NCBI GenBank assembly: GCA_020631735.1
Contig: CM036159.1
Coordinates: 99,397,670 to 99,461,669, forward strand
Source: Saccharum officinarum
Lineage: Eukaryota; Streptophyta; Magnoliopsida; Poales; Poaceae
Length of the DNA stretch: 64,000 nucleotides
Direction of reading: 5' to 3'
Shown one piece after another: positions 11,568-21,950 of this stretch (its first letter is position 1; every line of letters starts with the position of its first letter). The translations under genes were made by a program, and so were the position numbers. A model generated the notes under the pieces. It was not told the DNA's origin and did no database searches. It saw only the letters and a list, made by a program, of their open reading frames with translations.

Positions 11568-12338
11568 TTTAGCATGTTCACTGTTTATAAGTGTAATTAA
11601 AACAAAATTTTGTTTGAAAAACGTGATTTACAAACTAAAAGTGTGCCAGTGGTCATATCCTTTATGCACAGTAAGGACTCTAGGTGGCTTATTTAAGTAA
11701 TGACTTGGGGGTTTTTGCACCATATTTCTCTTCGTTGCTCATACGGCGTGCTATTGTATGAGTGCCACTTAATTGAGTGGTAATGTATGGATCAGTTGCC
11801 TCTACGCCTCGGTAAGTGTGAGATGTGAGAGCATGATCGGATACACCACCGATCTAGGGAGAGTGTTTATATGATACTGGAGTACTTACATGTTTTACGC
11901 ATGTTTTTACAAAAGTGTCACATGTGTGGTTGTTTCGTCCGTTGAGACGATGTCGTCAATAGGACGATGTTTTGGGTGGTTACTACCGTTGTACGCGTAT
12001 CTGGGGATTCGTGTAGAGCGTGTAGATAGATTTACTGCTTTCATGCATGCATGGGGTTTTGGGCTGAAATGAATTTTCTGCAGGTATATAACAGCGTTTC
12101 TCGTGTAGAACGTATTAGTTACGTATATGAGAGATCGCCTATATGCCACCGAATTCATCGATAGATATCATTTATTTCTTAAGTTTGTGAGAACGTAAGA
12201 AACGTGCATGCATTATGTTGCTTGTGCATTTCATTCATGCCATGCATTTCTCCCCTTATAAATTGATTATCCCCTTTTGATAAAAATTGTACCAACTTAA
12301 AATATATTCTCACCGGGTAATAAAAACTTTTGGTATAG
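11568..12338 (+). other. Chromovirus untranslated leader
   Basis: About 770 bp without a recognisable gene between the primer-binding site and the extra ORF. A donor-like CAG|GTATAT at 12081-12089 and an acceptor-like TTTTGGTATAG directly before the ATG at 12339 would allow a spliced message for the extra ORF. That is inference from motifs only. Confidence 0.4.
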
Positions 12339-13352
12339 ATGGCCCGCACGAAGCAGACTACCCGCAAGTCCACAGGTGGAAGAGCACCCCGATGCCAGTT
12401 GGTCCCGTGGGAGCGCCGTAGCACGGACACCTTTCTGAGCGAGTTTGGCATGCCAACTTTGCTTTGGAGAGTGCTCCATGATGTGGGGTACCCAGAGGGT
12501 CAGGAGCCGGTGTACTCTTAGAGTGAGAGCCAGTTAGCAGAGGATGGACTGGCAGTAGTGGAGATTACTGTCCCTGCTCTTGATGATGCTCCAGAGTGGG
12601 ATGGTTGGCACTTGAAGTTTGAAGGACGCACTCCGGTTGAGGGTGCAGAGGGAGCAGCTTTCTGTGTCATCCGAGACATAATGAGCAGATTTCCCAACGA
12701 GCTGGCAGCAGCCTTGGCTGACACTTTTCCGAGAGATGATCCTTGCGATGTTATTTGGGTGCAGCCGCAAGGAAGTGCTTTAGTCAGAGGCCCAAACGAA
12801 GGATAAGCTAGCGACAACCACACTATGAGTGTGATGTATGCAGCTATCAGAGCATACCAGGGTCTGGAGTGTACCTATTGGACTTTGACTGGTTTGCGTG
12901 GTGAGGATCGGCTCAAAGCAAGAAAACAAAAGAAGAAGCAGACACGTGTTATAGCAAGTTTGCAGGAGCAGTTGGCTGACATGAGCTTGCAGCGAGACCA
13001 GGCTCTAGAGAGAGGTGATAGTTCTCTACAGCGGGTGCATACGTTGACTCAGGCCAACAATAACGCAGACCGCATGATTGGACAGTTGGTTCAGGAGAGG
13101 AATGAAGCCTAGAACGAGAGGAACCTCCTGAGGCAGAGGATCGAGGAGCTAGAAGAGTACAATGTCAACCTGCATGAGGAGTTTCATGCGCTCTACAACG
13201 GGATTGGCCCGTATGCTCCTCCAGAAGCCGCCGGTATGGACGTCGATGACGACGAGGAAGAGCCCGCCGCCGCACCTGACGATGACGACGACGTTGCTAC
13301 TGATGGTAGCGATGGTGACGTCTCCGACCCCGACGATGGCCCCGAGGAGTAG
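12339..13352 (+). pseudogene. Extra retroelement ORF with histone H3 tail-like N-terminus, coiled coil and acidic tail
   Basis: A 338-codon frame interrupted only by in-frame stops at 12519-12521 (TAG), 12804-12806 (TAA) and 13110-13112 (TAG). The N-terminus MARTKQTTRKSTGGRAPR is the histone H3 tail with few changes: Ala7 to Thr, Lys14 to Arg, and Lys18 to Cys just after. Residues equivalent to R2, K4, R8, K9, S10 and T11 are kept. The similarity stops after about residue 20, so this is not a histone: there is no histone fold. The middle part (about residues 35-160) is unrecognised. Residues about 185-300 are rich in Glu/Gln/Arg/Leu with coiled-coil-like spacing. The last 40 residues are mostly Asp/Glu (DVDDDEEEP, PDDDDDV). 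Its place between primer-binding site and gag shows it belongs to the element. Function is unknown; chromatin mimicry is inferred. Confidence 0.8.
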
Positions 13353-13703
13353 GCTAGTTGCTTTGCGTTAGCTACTAGGCCCTGTCACGATGACCTTCTT
13401 TTGGTTTCATGTATCTTGATGTATCTCATTTGAACCTTGAGACTTGGTAGAATGTTGGATCTTGGTTGTTCATGCGATACCTGAGCGCATAAAGTCCAGT
13501 GTGTATGCTGGCAACGTGGTTGTATTGGACGCGATGTTTACAATTGAAGTAATTTAATTAGTGGTGTTGTTTTAATTGGACTACGATGATTGTGCCTCTG
13601 TTTTATTGTATGACTTGTTCTCTCCAATGAATTCAGTACGACATAATTTTTCATTCACTCACAATTACTATAACTTCGCTTAATTATTACTTATTGCTAA
13701 AAT

Positions 13704-15068
13704 ATGCATATGGCAAACACTCGACGCGCCACGTATGAGGCTGCTGAAACTGGTGGAAATGGTGCCGGGGCAGGTGGGAGTGGTGAAAACAACGCCAACC
13801 ATAATGAGCCACACCCGGAGCCGCATTTGCCGCCTCCTCCACCGCTCACTGCAGAGGTATTCTTTGTACAGTTTCTGGGAAGTCAGCGCAATACCGAGCA
13901 GTCACAGAAGAATATGGAAGATTTTCTGCGTACCATTGCCAACAACGTGCAACGCGGCAACAACCAAGGTAGTGGCAATGGAGTGAATCGGTACAGCAAC
14001 TTCAAGGATTTCATGGACACTAGGCCGCCAATTTTTAAGGAAGCAACCGAGCCGCTTGACGCTGAAGAATAGATTAACACTATGGAAGATAAGTTCCATG
14101 TGTTAAGGCTGACAGAAGTACTGAAGACAGAGTATGCTGCACATCAGTTACAAGGACCAGCAGGGATGTGGTGGAAACATCATCGCACCACCTTCCCTCC
14201 AAATGCTCAGATCTCGTAGAGAGAGTTCACTGAAGCCTTCCGTGGAGCTTATATTCCATCAGGGCTAGTTGAGATGAAGTTGGGAGAGTTCTTGGCTTTA
14301 AATCAGGGTTCCAAAACCGTAACACAGTATTTGCATGCCTTCAACAACTTGTGTCGTTATGCTCCCGACATGGTTGACACAGATGCTAAGAAAATTGCTA
14401 GTTTCAAGAGAGGGTTAGGTCTAAAGATGATGAAGCATGTGGGTATTAATACCCGTGCCAGATTCAATGACTTCATCAGTAATTGTCTGAAACAAGAGAA
14501 GAACAACAACGCGTACACAACATCCAAGACTCGCAAGAGAGCCTTTGAGTCAGGACCATCATAGCCAAGAGTTATCACTGCTAATCGTTTGACCTATCGC
14601 CCGTCTGCACCAGGTGCAAGGTTTAGGCCACCGCAGCATAAGACCCAGAATTACAAGGGACCGCAGAAGCCGTACAAGATGGCAGTGCCGCCAGCGAGGA
14701 CAGCCGCAACTGCGGGACAAGGTAACTCAAAGGGAGCTATCGGGTCTGCTGGTACAGTGAAGGGACCCTATTACAATTGTGATCAGCCAGGCCACTTTTC
14801 CAAGTTCTGCCCTTATCCGCCTAGAAAGAAGCAGCAGACCTATAATGCTCGAGTACACCACACCACTGTGGATGAGATTCCTGAGGGAGAGCCCATAACT
14901 GCTGGTAAGTTTCCTGTTAACCAAAACCCTGCAGTTGTTCTATTTGATTCTGGATCATCGTATTCTTTCATGAGTCAAGCATTTGCACGGAAACATGAAC
15001 AACTATGCACAGAGTTAAGTTATGGTTACCGTATAAGTTCAGCAGGGGCTGATGTTTTAACCAATTAG
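13704..15068 (+). pseudogene. Chromovirus gag and protease, in-frame stops
   Basis: Start of the gag-pol frame (MHMANTRRATYEAAE). Gag includes the region WWKHHRTTFPPNAQ through FKRGLGLKMM and FNDFISNCLKQE, typical of Retrotrans_gag. The nucleocapsid motif reads YYNCDQPGHFSKFC, so the first Cys of the CCHC knuckle is replaced by Tyr. The aspartic protease active site is VVLFDSGSSYSFMS at about 14935-14976. All pieces share one frame, broken by stops near 14070, 14217, 14562 and 15066. Most of these could be single C-to-T or G-to-A changes from Gln or Trp codons. Confidence 0.9.
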
Positions 15069-17782
15069 ATGGTTAGAGGGGCAACCCTTGAGTTAGGTAG
15101 TTGAAAGTTTCGAGTAAACCTGATAGTTATGCCTGGACTAGTTCTGGATGTCATCATAGGGATGAATTGGATGAAGGAATGGAGAGCAGTTATAGAGACA
15201 GGAAGTCGGGTACTCACCCTGAAGGATCCCTAGGGAGAGGGTACTTTTCAGGTACCATTGCCCAAAAGAACAGACCTTATGAGTGTGACATGTGCTATGA
15301 AAGTAATTCCGATTCATCAGATTCCGGTCGTGTGTGAGTTTCCGGATGTGTTTCCAGATGAGTTACCTGGTCTTCCGCCAGATAGAGATATTGAGTTTGG
15401 AATTGAGTTGATCCCCAGGACAGCTCCAATTTCAAGGAGACCTTATAGGATGCCTCCGGATAAGTTAGCTGAGTTGAAGAAGCAATTAGAGGAGTTGTTG
15501 AACAAGGGGTTTATCCGGCCAAGTAAGTCTGAATGGGGATGTCCTTCCTTGTTTGTGAAGAAAAAGAAAGAGGGTACTTTGAGAATGTGTGTGGATTATA
15601 GGTCTCTTAATGCTGTAACTATCAAGAATAAGTATCCCTTACCTCACATTGATGTTTTGTTCGACCAGTTAGCCAAAGCCAGAGTGTTCTCCAAGATAGA
15701 TTTAAGATCAGGTTATCATCAGATAAAGATTAGACCACAAGATATACAAAAAACCGCCTTTTCTACCAGATACGGGTTGTATAAGTATCTTGTTATGTCC
15801 TTCGGCTTAACAAATGCTCCTGCATACTTTATGTATCTGATGAATACAGTTTTCATGCCAGAGTTGGACAAGTTTGTGGTTGTGTTCATTGATGATATTC
15901 TCGTATACTCTGAGAATGAGAAAGATCATGAAGAGCATCTGAGAATTGTCTTAACTAGACTGAGAAATCATAAGTTGTATGCTAAGTTTAGCAAGTGTGA
16001 ATTTTGGTTGATGAAAGTTCCTTTCCTTGGTCACATTCTGTCAGAGAATAGAGTATCTGTAGATCCGAGTAAAGTGCAAGAGGTTATGGATTGGAAGACA
16101 CCAATCACAGTTTCAGAAGTCAGAAGTTTCTTGGGTTTAGCTGGTTACTATCGTCGTTTTATACCCGATTTCTCGAAGATTGCCAAGCCAATGACAAGTC
16201 TGCTACAGAAAGATCATAAGTTTGTGTGGACAGAGGAGTGTGAGACAGCTTTCCACATCTTACGGAAACTGTTGACCACTGCTCCAGTTTTAGCGCAACC
16301 GGACATTGAGAAACCTTTTGATGTGTTTTGCGATGCATCAAAAACAGGATTAGGTTGTGTTCTTATGCAAGAAGGAAGAGTCATTGCTTATGCCTCTTGT
16401 CAGTTGAGAAAACATGAGATCAACTATCCGACGCATGATCTTGAACTTACTGCCGTAGTGCATGCATTAAAAATTTGGAGACATTACTTACTTGGTAATG
16501 TGTGTAATATTTTCACCGATCACAAGAGTCTCAAGTACATCTTCATCCAACCTAAATTGAATATGAGACAGCGAAGATGGTTAGAACTGATCAAACATTA
16601 CAACTTGAATGTGCAATATCATCCTGGAAAGGCCAATGTAGTGGCAGATGCTTTGAGTAGAAAGTCACATTGCCTGAATGCGCAACCTTTGCTCGAAGAT
16701 GATTTTGATCTAATGCATCCTGCCGTGTTACATAGTATTCAGATTAGTTGTTCTTTGGAAAGTAAGATAATAGAAGGCCAGAAAACCGACAAGGGAATAT
16801 TCCATATCAAAGAAAAGATTAAAGAAGAACCATCCAAGCACTTTAGAGTGGATAAGCAGGACGTGTTATGGTTTGATGACCGTCTTGTTGTTCCCAAGGA
16901 TGGAGAGCTTAAGAATAAACTTATGGATGAGGCTCACCTTTCAAAGTTATCTATCCATCCCAGAAGTAGCAAAATGTACCAAGAACTAAGACCTCGTTTT
17001 TGGTGGACCAAGATGAAGAAAGAGATTACAGCATATGTAGGCAGATGTGACACATGTTGTAGGATAAAGGCTATTCATATGAGACCTGTTGGATTGTTGT
17101 AACCTTTGTCTGTACCTAGTTGGAAGTGGAATGATATAAGCATGGATTTCATCACAGATTTGCCCACTACTCAGAAAGGACATGATTCGATTTGGGTAAT
17201 TATGGATCGTCTTACAAAGATAGCTCACTTTTTACCTGTCAAGACAGATTATAGACCACCTCAATATGCCGAGAAGTATATTGCTGAGATTGTGAGATTG
17301 CATGGCATACCGAAGACTATAGTGTCTGACAGAGGGTCATAATTCACTGCTCACTTTTGGGAGCACTTGCATAAAGGTTTGGAACTAGTTTGATTCGTAG
17401 CACTGCCTATCATCCTCAAACAGATGGTCAGACCAAAAGAGTTAATGCTGTTCTAGAGGATATGTTGAGAGCCTATGTGTTATCTTCTAGAGGTTCATGG
17501 GAGTCATGGTTACCTTTAGCAGAGTTCGCTTATAATAATAGTTATCAAGAAAGTATAAAGATGACACCATTCGAAGCTTTGTATGGCAGAAAGTGCAGAA
17601 CACCACTTAACTGGATCAAGCCAGGAGAAAGAAGATATTACGGTATTGACTTCGTAGCAGAAGCTGAGAAGAAAGTTCATATCATTCAGCAAAATATGAA
17701 AGCCGCTCAATCCGTCAGAAAAGCTATGCAGATCGAAGAAGGAGACCGCTTGTGTTCGAAGTTGGTGACTATGTTTATCTGA
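15069..17782 (+). pseudogene. Chromovirus pol: RT, RNase H, integrase
   Basis: Pol continues the gag frame with stops at 15102 and 15228, then is open from 15258 to 17102. Reverse transcriptase shows [22 protein letters not shown] and the catalytic [12 protein letters not shown] (about 15876-15911). RNase H shows [16 protein letters not shown] and [12 protein letters not shown]. The integrase zinc region ends in RCDTC (about 17043). After a stop at 17100-17102, the catalytic core follows in the same frame (DFITDLP, VSDRGS), with another stop at 17340 and a frameshift before the [14 protein letters not shown] block (about 17400). The enzyme set is complete in order but inactive. Confidence 0.93.
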
Positions 17783-18217
17783 AAGTCACGCCAATGAAGA
17801 AGAAAAGGTTTGGAGTACGCAGAAAGCTTGCAACTAGATTTGTGAGACCATATAAGATCTTGGAAAGAAAAGGTCCAGTCGCTTATAAGTTAGAGTTACC
17901 TGAGACAATGGGTGCTATATTCCCAGTTTTTCATGTATCGCATCTCAAGAAGTGTTTGCGTGTTCCAGAGGAAAGAATTGAACCTCGAGGCATAAAGCTC
18001 AAGTCATATTTGGTATATCGTGAGCAACCGGTTCGAGTGTTGGACTCTAAAGAAAGGGTTACTCGAAACAGTATAGTGTGAAAAATATAAGATACAGTGG
18101 AGTCAACATGGTGAAGGAGATGCAACTTGGGAAACGGGTGAATATCTGCAAAAAGCTTATGAGGATTTTTATAACAAATGGTTCGTAACCCAAAATCTCG
18201 GGACGAGATTCTTATAA
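17752..18217 (+). pseudogene. Integrase C-terminus and chromodomain of chromovirus
   Basis: The frame 17752-18081 carries the GPY/F-type integrase C-terminus (KLATRFVRPYKILERKGPVAY, with FHVSHLKKCL). A frameshift near 18080 leads into the chromodomain strand KYKIQWSQHGEGDATWET, ending at the stop 18215-18217. The conserved central Trp of the chromodomain (QWS) is present. The other two aromatic-cage positions are not obviously aromatic, as in the divergent group II chromodomains of plant Tekay elements. Chromodomains direct integration to particular chromatin; binding of methylated H3 by this type is uncertain. Confidence 0.8.
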
Positions 18218-18228
18218 GGGGGAAGGGC
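18213..18228 (+). other. Polypurine tract of chromovirus
   Basis: TATAAGGGGGAAGGGC lies directly upstream of the 3' LTR start TGTAACACC at 18229. Confidence 0.85.
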
Positions 18229-19854
18229 TGTAACACCTCTGGGTGTTAAGCATGCATTCACATCCTAAATCATGAGCATTTGCATTTCATACATGTTCAT
18301 CATCACATGCAAATTAAGTTGGAATTTATTTAAATTATGAAAACACATGTTTGAATTCTGAATTAGTAAAAACTCTAGCTAAGAGTGGTAAAAATTTGTT
18401 GAACTAGAACTCTAAATGACTTAGAAATAATTAATATGATTTTTGGAGCAAGTTTTGTATTCAAAGTCTTCCCAAATCTTGCTTCTAAAAATATTTCAGA
18501 AAATTGAGTTTTATTTAAAAATTTAACTTTAAATCACTAATTCAAAATCTATTTAGAATTTTGAAAAGCGCCCTACATGAAAGTTGTAGAGAATAAATTT
18601 TGAACAACTTTTATTTTGGGGGCAATTTGTGAAAATGTCTTTTTCATCTTCAAAATTTGAATTTGAATCAAATTATAAAATCTAGAATTGTATTTAGAAA
18701 AGAAAAGGAATTTCCTACCTTAACGGGCCGCCGCCCCACTTCCGGCCCAACAGCCGAAGCCGGCCCGCGCCCGCGTCTGCCTCCGCCCGCGCCGCTCGCC
18801 CACTGCGCTCGACGCGCCAGCGCGACCGACCGCGGCAGACCGCGCACGCCGCGTGGCAGCCATGCGCCGACGAGCTCGCCGCGCGGCATCTTCAGCTGGT
18901 CTTCACGCCACACCTGGCGCCCACTGCTCTGCCTTCATCTCCTCTGCCCGCTGCTCACCTCCTCGCCGCGCGCTCCTTCTCTCCCTCGCACAGCCATCGC
19001 TCCGCCACCGCGCGCCATCACCGGCACCTCCACCTTCGAGCCGCCGTTCCCGCTCACGACCGCCTCTCCTTCCGATTCGTCTTGCCACCCGCTCCGCCAC
19101 CTCCTCGTCCCTCCGAATGGGCCACCGTGCACTTTGCTCGTCGATGGTAAGGCTCAATTGAGCGTCTTCCCGCGCGCGACCCGAGCCGGGCCGCGCCGAG
19201 CTCGCACTCCGCCACGGCGCCTCGTTCTCTCTTTCTCACCTTGCATCACGCTATCGTGTTCGACTTTTTCGCAGCCTTTTTGCTCGCCGCACCTCGCCCA
19301 CTCGCGACCGGAAGCGGTCGCTGGCCGTCGGCGGCCACCGCACGCCGCGCGTCCCGGGCGCCGGGATGCCCGGCCATGGACACGCCCGCTCCCCCTCTCT
19401 GTTCACTGGCCAAGGCGGCCTTGGGCCGAAGCCCAAGCCAGGTCGGCGCGCCTGTTTCCCGCGCTGCGCGCACGGAGGGCCGAAAGCCGTAGCCGGCCAG
19501 TTGATTTCACTGGGCCGCCCGTTAGCGATAAGAAAAATGGTTTTTCGTTTTTCTTTTATTATTTGAAAATGAAAATGGTTTGGAAAATGTTTGACTACTC
19601 AAATTTGCTCCAAATCTGTTGACATAAATTTTGCTAGGTTCCTTATCATCAATATCTACTTGGAAAAATATTGCATGTCAAGTTTGAAATACTTTTCTGT
19701 AGAGTTTTTAATTTAATCAATGAAATTGCTATTTTCTTGTTAAATACGTAATAAATCACAAAAAGCTCAGAAAATATTGGTTCCACTTGCAATAATTTTC
19801 TTTGTGATGTACTTGCTAGGAAAAATATATTTCATGCATGTTCTGTAGAAAGAT
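18229..19854 (+). repeat. 3' LTR of chromovirus, truncated at assembly gap
   Basis: It matches the 5' LTR from its first base through the GC-rich island, with scattered substitutions and small indels, up to the position equivalent to about 9295. It then stops at the N run. The last ~2.2 kb of the LTR is absent, and the sequence after the gap is unrelated to it. Confidence 0.93.
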
Positions 19855-19954
19855 NNNNNNNNNNNNNNNNNNNNNNNNNNNNNNNNNNNNNNNNNNNNNN
19901 NNNNNNNNNNNNNNNNNNNNNNNNNNNNNNNNNNNNNNNNNNNNNNNNNNNNNN
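19855..19954. other. Assembly gap (100 N)
   Basis: Exactly 100 N, a conventional placeholder for a gap of unknown size. The left flank is chromovirus LTR and the right flank an unrelated Copia-like LTR, so at least ~2.2 kb of LTR is probably missing. Confidence 0.99.
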
Positions 19955-20343
19955 TCATGTGTGGAGTGTGTTAGCATTTTCACAATCATTTTTCGAGGCG
20001 ATATTAGTTCTATCCAAATGCATATGATCATGAAATGCACATCTAGAGGCACTTAGGAGTTCAATAGCCGCGTCATTCCCCTCTTTATAGTACGGCTATC
20101 TATCCTATAATATAACCACACCCACTAGGTGTCTTGGTTACTAAAACACAACCCTTAAGCATATACCTTTGCCTTGATCACGTAGGGTTGCGTCCAAATC
20201 CAAGTGTGGCCATCATGATCACCATGTCCATCTTGCCACCAACCTTGGAGTGTACTAATCCTCATATGCTACATATAACTTAGGCATGGGATTAGTACTT
20301 TAGGCATTGTCACTAATTACCAACACCAAACATAGGACTTTCA
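19955..20343 (-). repeat. Copia-type LTR fragment, start of a minus-strand LTR
   Basis: Read on the minus strand from 20343 it begins TGAAAGTCCTATGTTTGG and continues into GTGTTGGTAATTAGTGAC. This resembles the LTR start of the SIRE-like element at 38518 (TGAAAGTCCCTAGTTTGG). No polypurine tract lies to its right, so it is an outer 5' LTR end or a solo LTR. The rest is lost in the gap. Confidence 0.6.
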
Positions 20344-21950
20344 GTCGGGTGGGGTGTAGATGTCGTGTCGGGTCAGGCGGTGTTCGAGGTGTAGGCGCGG
20401 CCGTCCGAACGTCCGGGGCGCTAGCAATGTCGTTTTGTTTCCACATTGTCTATATATAATGGGAGACCAATGGTGAATATTTTATTCGAATCTGTTATGT
20501 TTGGTGGCATATAGAGGTTAAATAAATACAAGATTTACTAGATGTTAACCCATACAACTTCTTAGGGTCTAGATAAGGCCTAAAAAAGCTTAAGGCGGGT
20601 CCCATGTGTACCTAGCTTCTCCAGTAGTTCCTAAAAAATAATTAGTAAATCAGTGAGTTTTTCAAGGGGTTAACAAAATTAAATTCATATTTGTTGGGTT
20701 CCTCCTACTGTTTTGAACTTTTGCTTCTAAAATATACAAGACAATTTTACGTTAGGAATACTGGACTATTTCTAAATCACCTCAACCACTTTTATATTTT
20801 TCTTTCTCTCTTATACATTTGCATTGAGAACCCTACCTTTACCTCTTATTCTTCCTCACGTCCTTCCACCGCTACATTGGCCGATTGATAGGAGGGTGTT
20901 TATTTCCACGTGATTGGATCATTTTTCCCAGGTGTGAAAAGATTAAGAGTTGAGATGAGGAGTCATTGGAGAGCAGTTTTTTAATCTTGCAAAAAAAATC
21001 AAGATTGAGAATGGTTTTTGGAAACTCTTGGAGATGCTCTATGGTCTATTTCCACGAGGGCATCATGGACATATATAATCTGTCTCGACTTTAAGATGGG
21101 TCCCTTTGGTGCTAAGGTCTCTTCGTTTTGCATAAAGCTGGCATAGGCACTAAGTTAGGTCCCACGTAACAGCCACACATGAGATCATCTCCTTCCATTG
21201 AGACCCTTTATAGTCTCTATGAAATTCCTACACTACATATCCTAGTTCTGATTCCATGCCAGCATGCCAGTATTGTCTAACATGAGCTTAAAACACAGGA
21301 TCACTGATCTAGTTAACATGGACAATGAGTAATCTAATGTGAATTAGGACTAACCGTAGCACGAGGTCATGTCGTCTACCATCGGTAGTCGTAGTAGATG
21401 AGATTGATCAATGCCTCGCATCCTCTTGAACGCTGGTGAGGAAGTCGAGGATGTTGGCAACAATGATGACCCTGCCTTCCCTAGACTGTAATGAAGGAGT
21501 AGGGACAGCGGCACCATGTCGATGGTGGCGAGAGGCGGTGACCTTCCCGTCACTTGCAGCACCACGTTATATCAAATTATTAGCAGGGATGTTAGGTGGA
21601 CCAAAACCTAGGAACCATAGCTCAATTAATAAGATGACTGATATCCTCAATGCCCGTCACCTTGTCTAGAGAACATTTGCAGGGATGCTCTAGAACTTCA
21701 AGATCATTTGTGATGTGCTCTAACCTAGGCTTCCCACAACACAAACGACCAACAATAGATCGAGAAGAAAGACGGGAATTAGGAACAAAAGTTATCTTAA
21801 TGCTAAGGCCAGGTCCTTGGATTGAAAGTGACCTTAAATGTTGTTTGTGCTTAGGGCTTTTCAAGGTCTACCTATATAGTGTATGAGGTTGACTCTAAGG
21901 GGCTTAAAATTTGTAAATTTCTCATGCTCTGGATGCCTTTATGTATACAA
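20344..21950. other. Intergenic, no recognised gene
   Basis: About 1.6 kb of AT-rich sequence. A short GC-rich stretch at 20344-20430 (with CGTCCGAACGTCCGG) precedes a TATATATAA run at about 20452. Frames such as 21350-21565 and 21622-21864 show no domain, codon bias or homology I recognise. Confidence 0.6.

Larger units (their letters stand above)
7652..19854 (+). mobile_element. Ty3/Gypsy chromovirus (Tekay-like), with extra ORF; 3' LTR cut by gap
   Basis: A large LTR retrotransposon: 5' LTR (7652-about 11550), primer-binding site, an extra ORF (12339-13352), a single-frame gag-pol (13704-about 17340, then shifted frames) ending in a chromodomain, polypurine tract and 3' LTR (from 18229). 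The LTR start TGTAACACCTCTGGGTG is the same at both ends. The long LTRs, gag and pol in one frame, and C-terminal chromodomain fit the Tekay (Del) chromovirus lineage. Many in-frame stops and frameshifts mark it as dead. The 3' target duplication cannot be checked because the 3' LTR ends in the gap; the five bases before the 5' LTR are GTGTT. Confidence 0.93.

Noticed and set aside
12339..12395. A host histone H3 gene
   Set aside because: Similarity ends after about 20 residues; no histone fold follows, and the frame lies inside an LTR retrotransposon leader.
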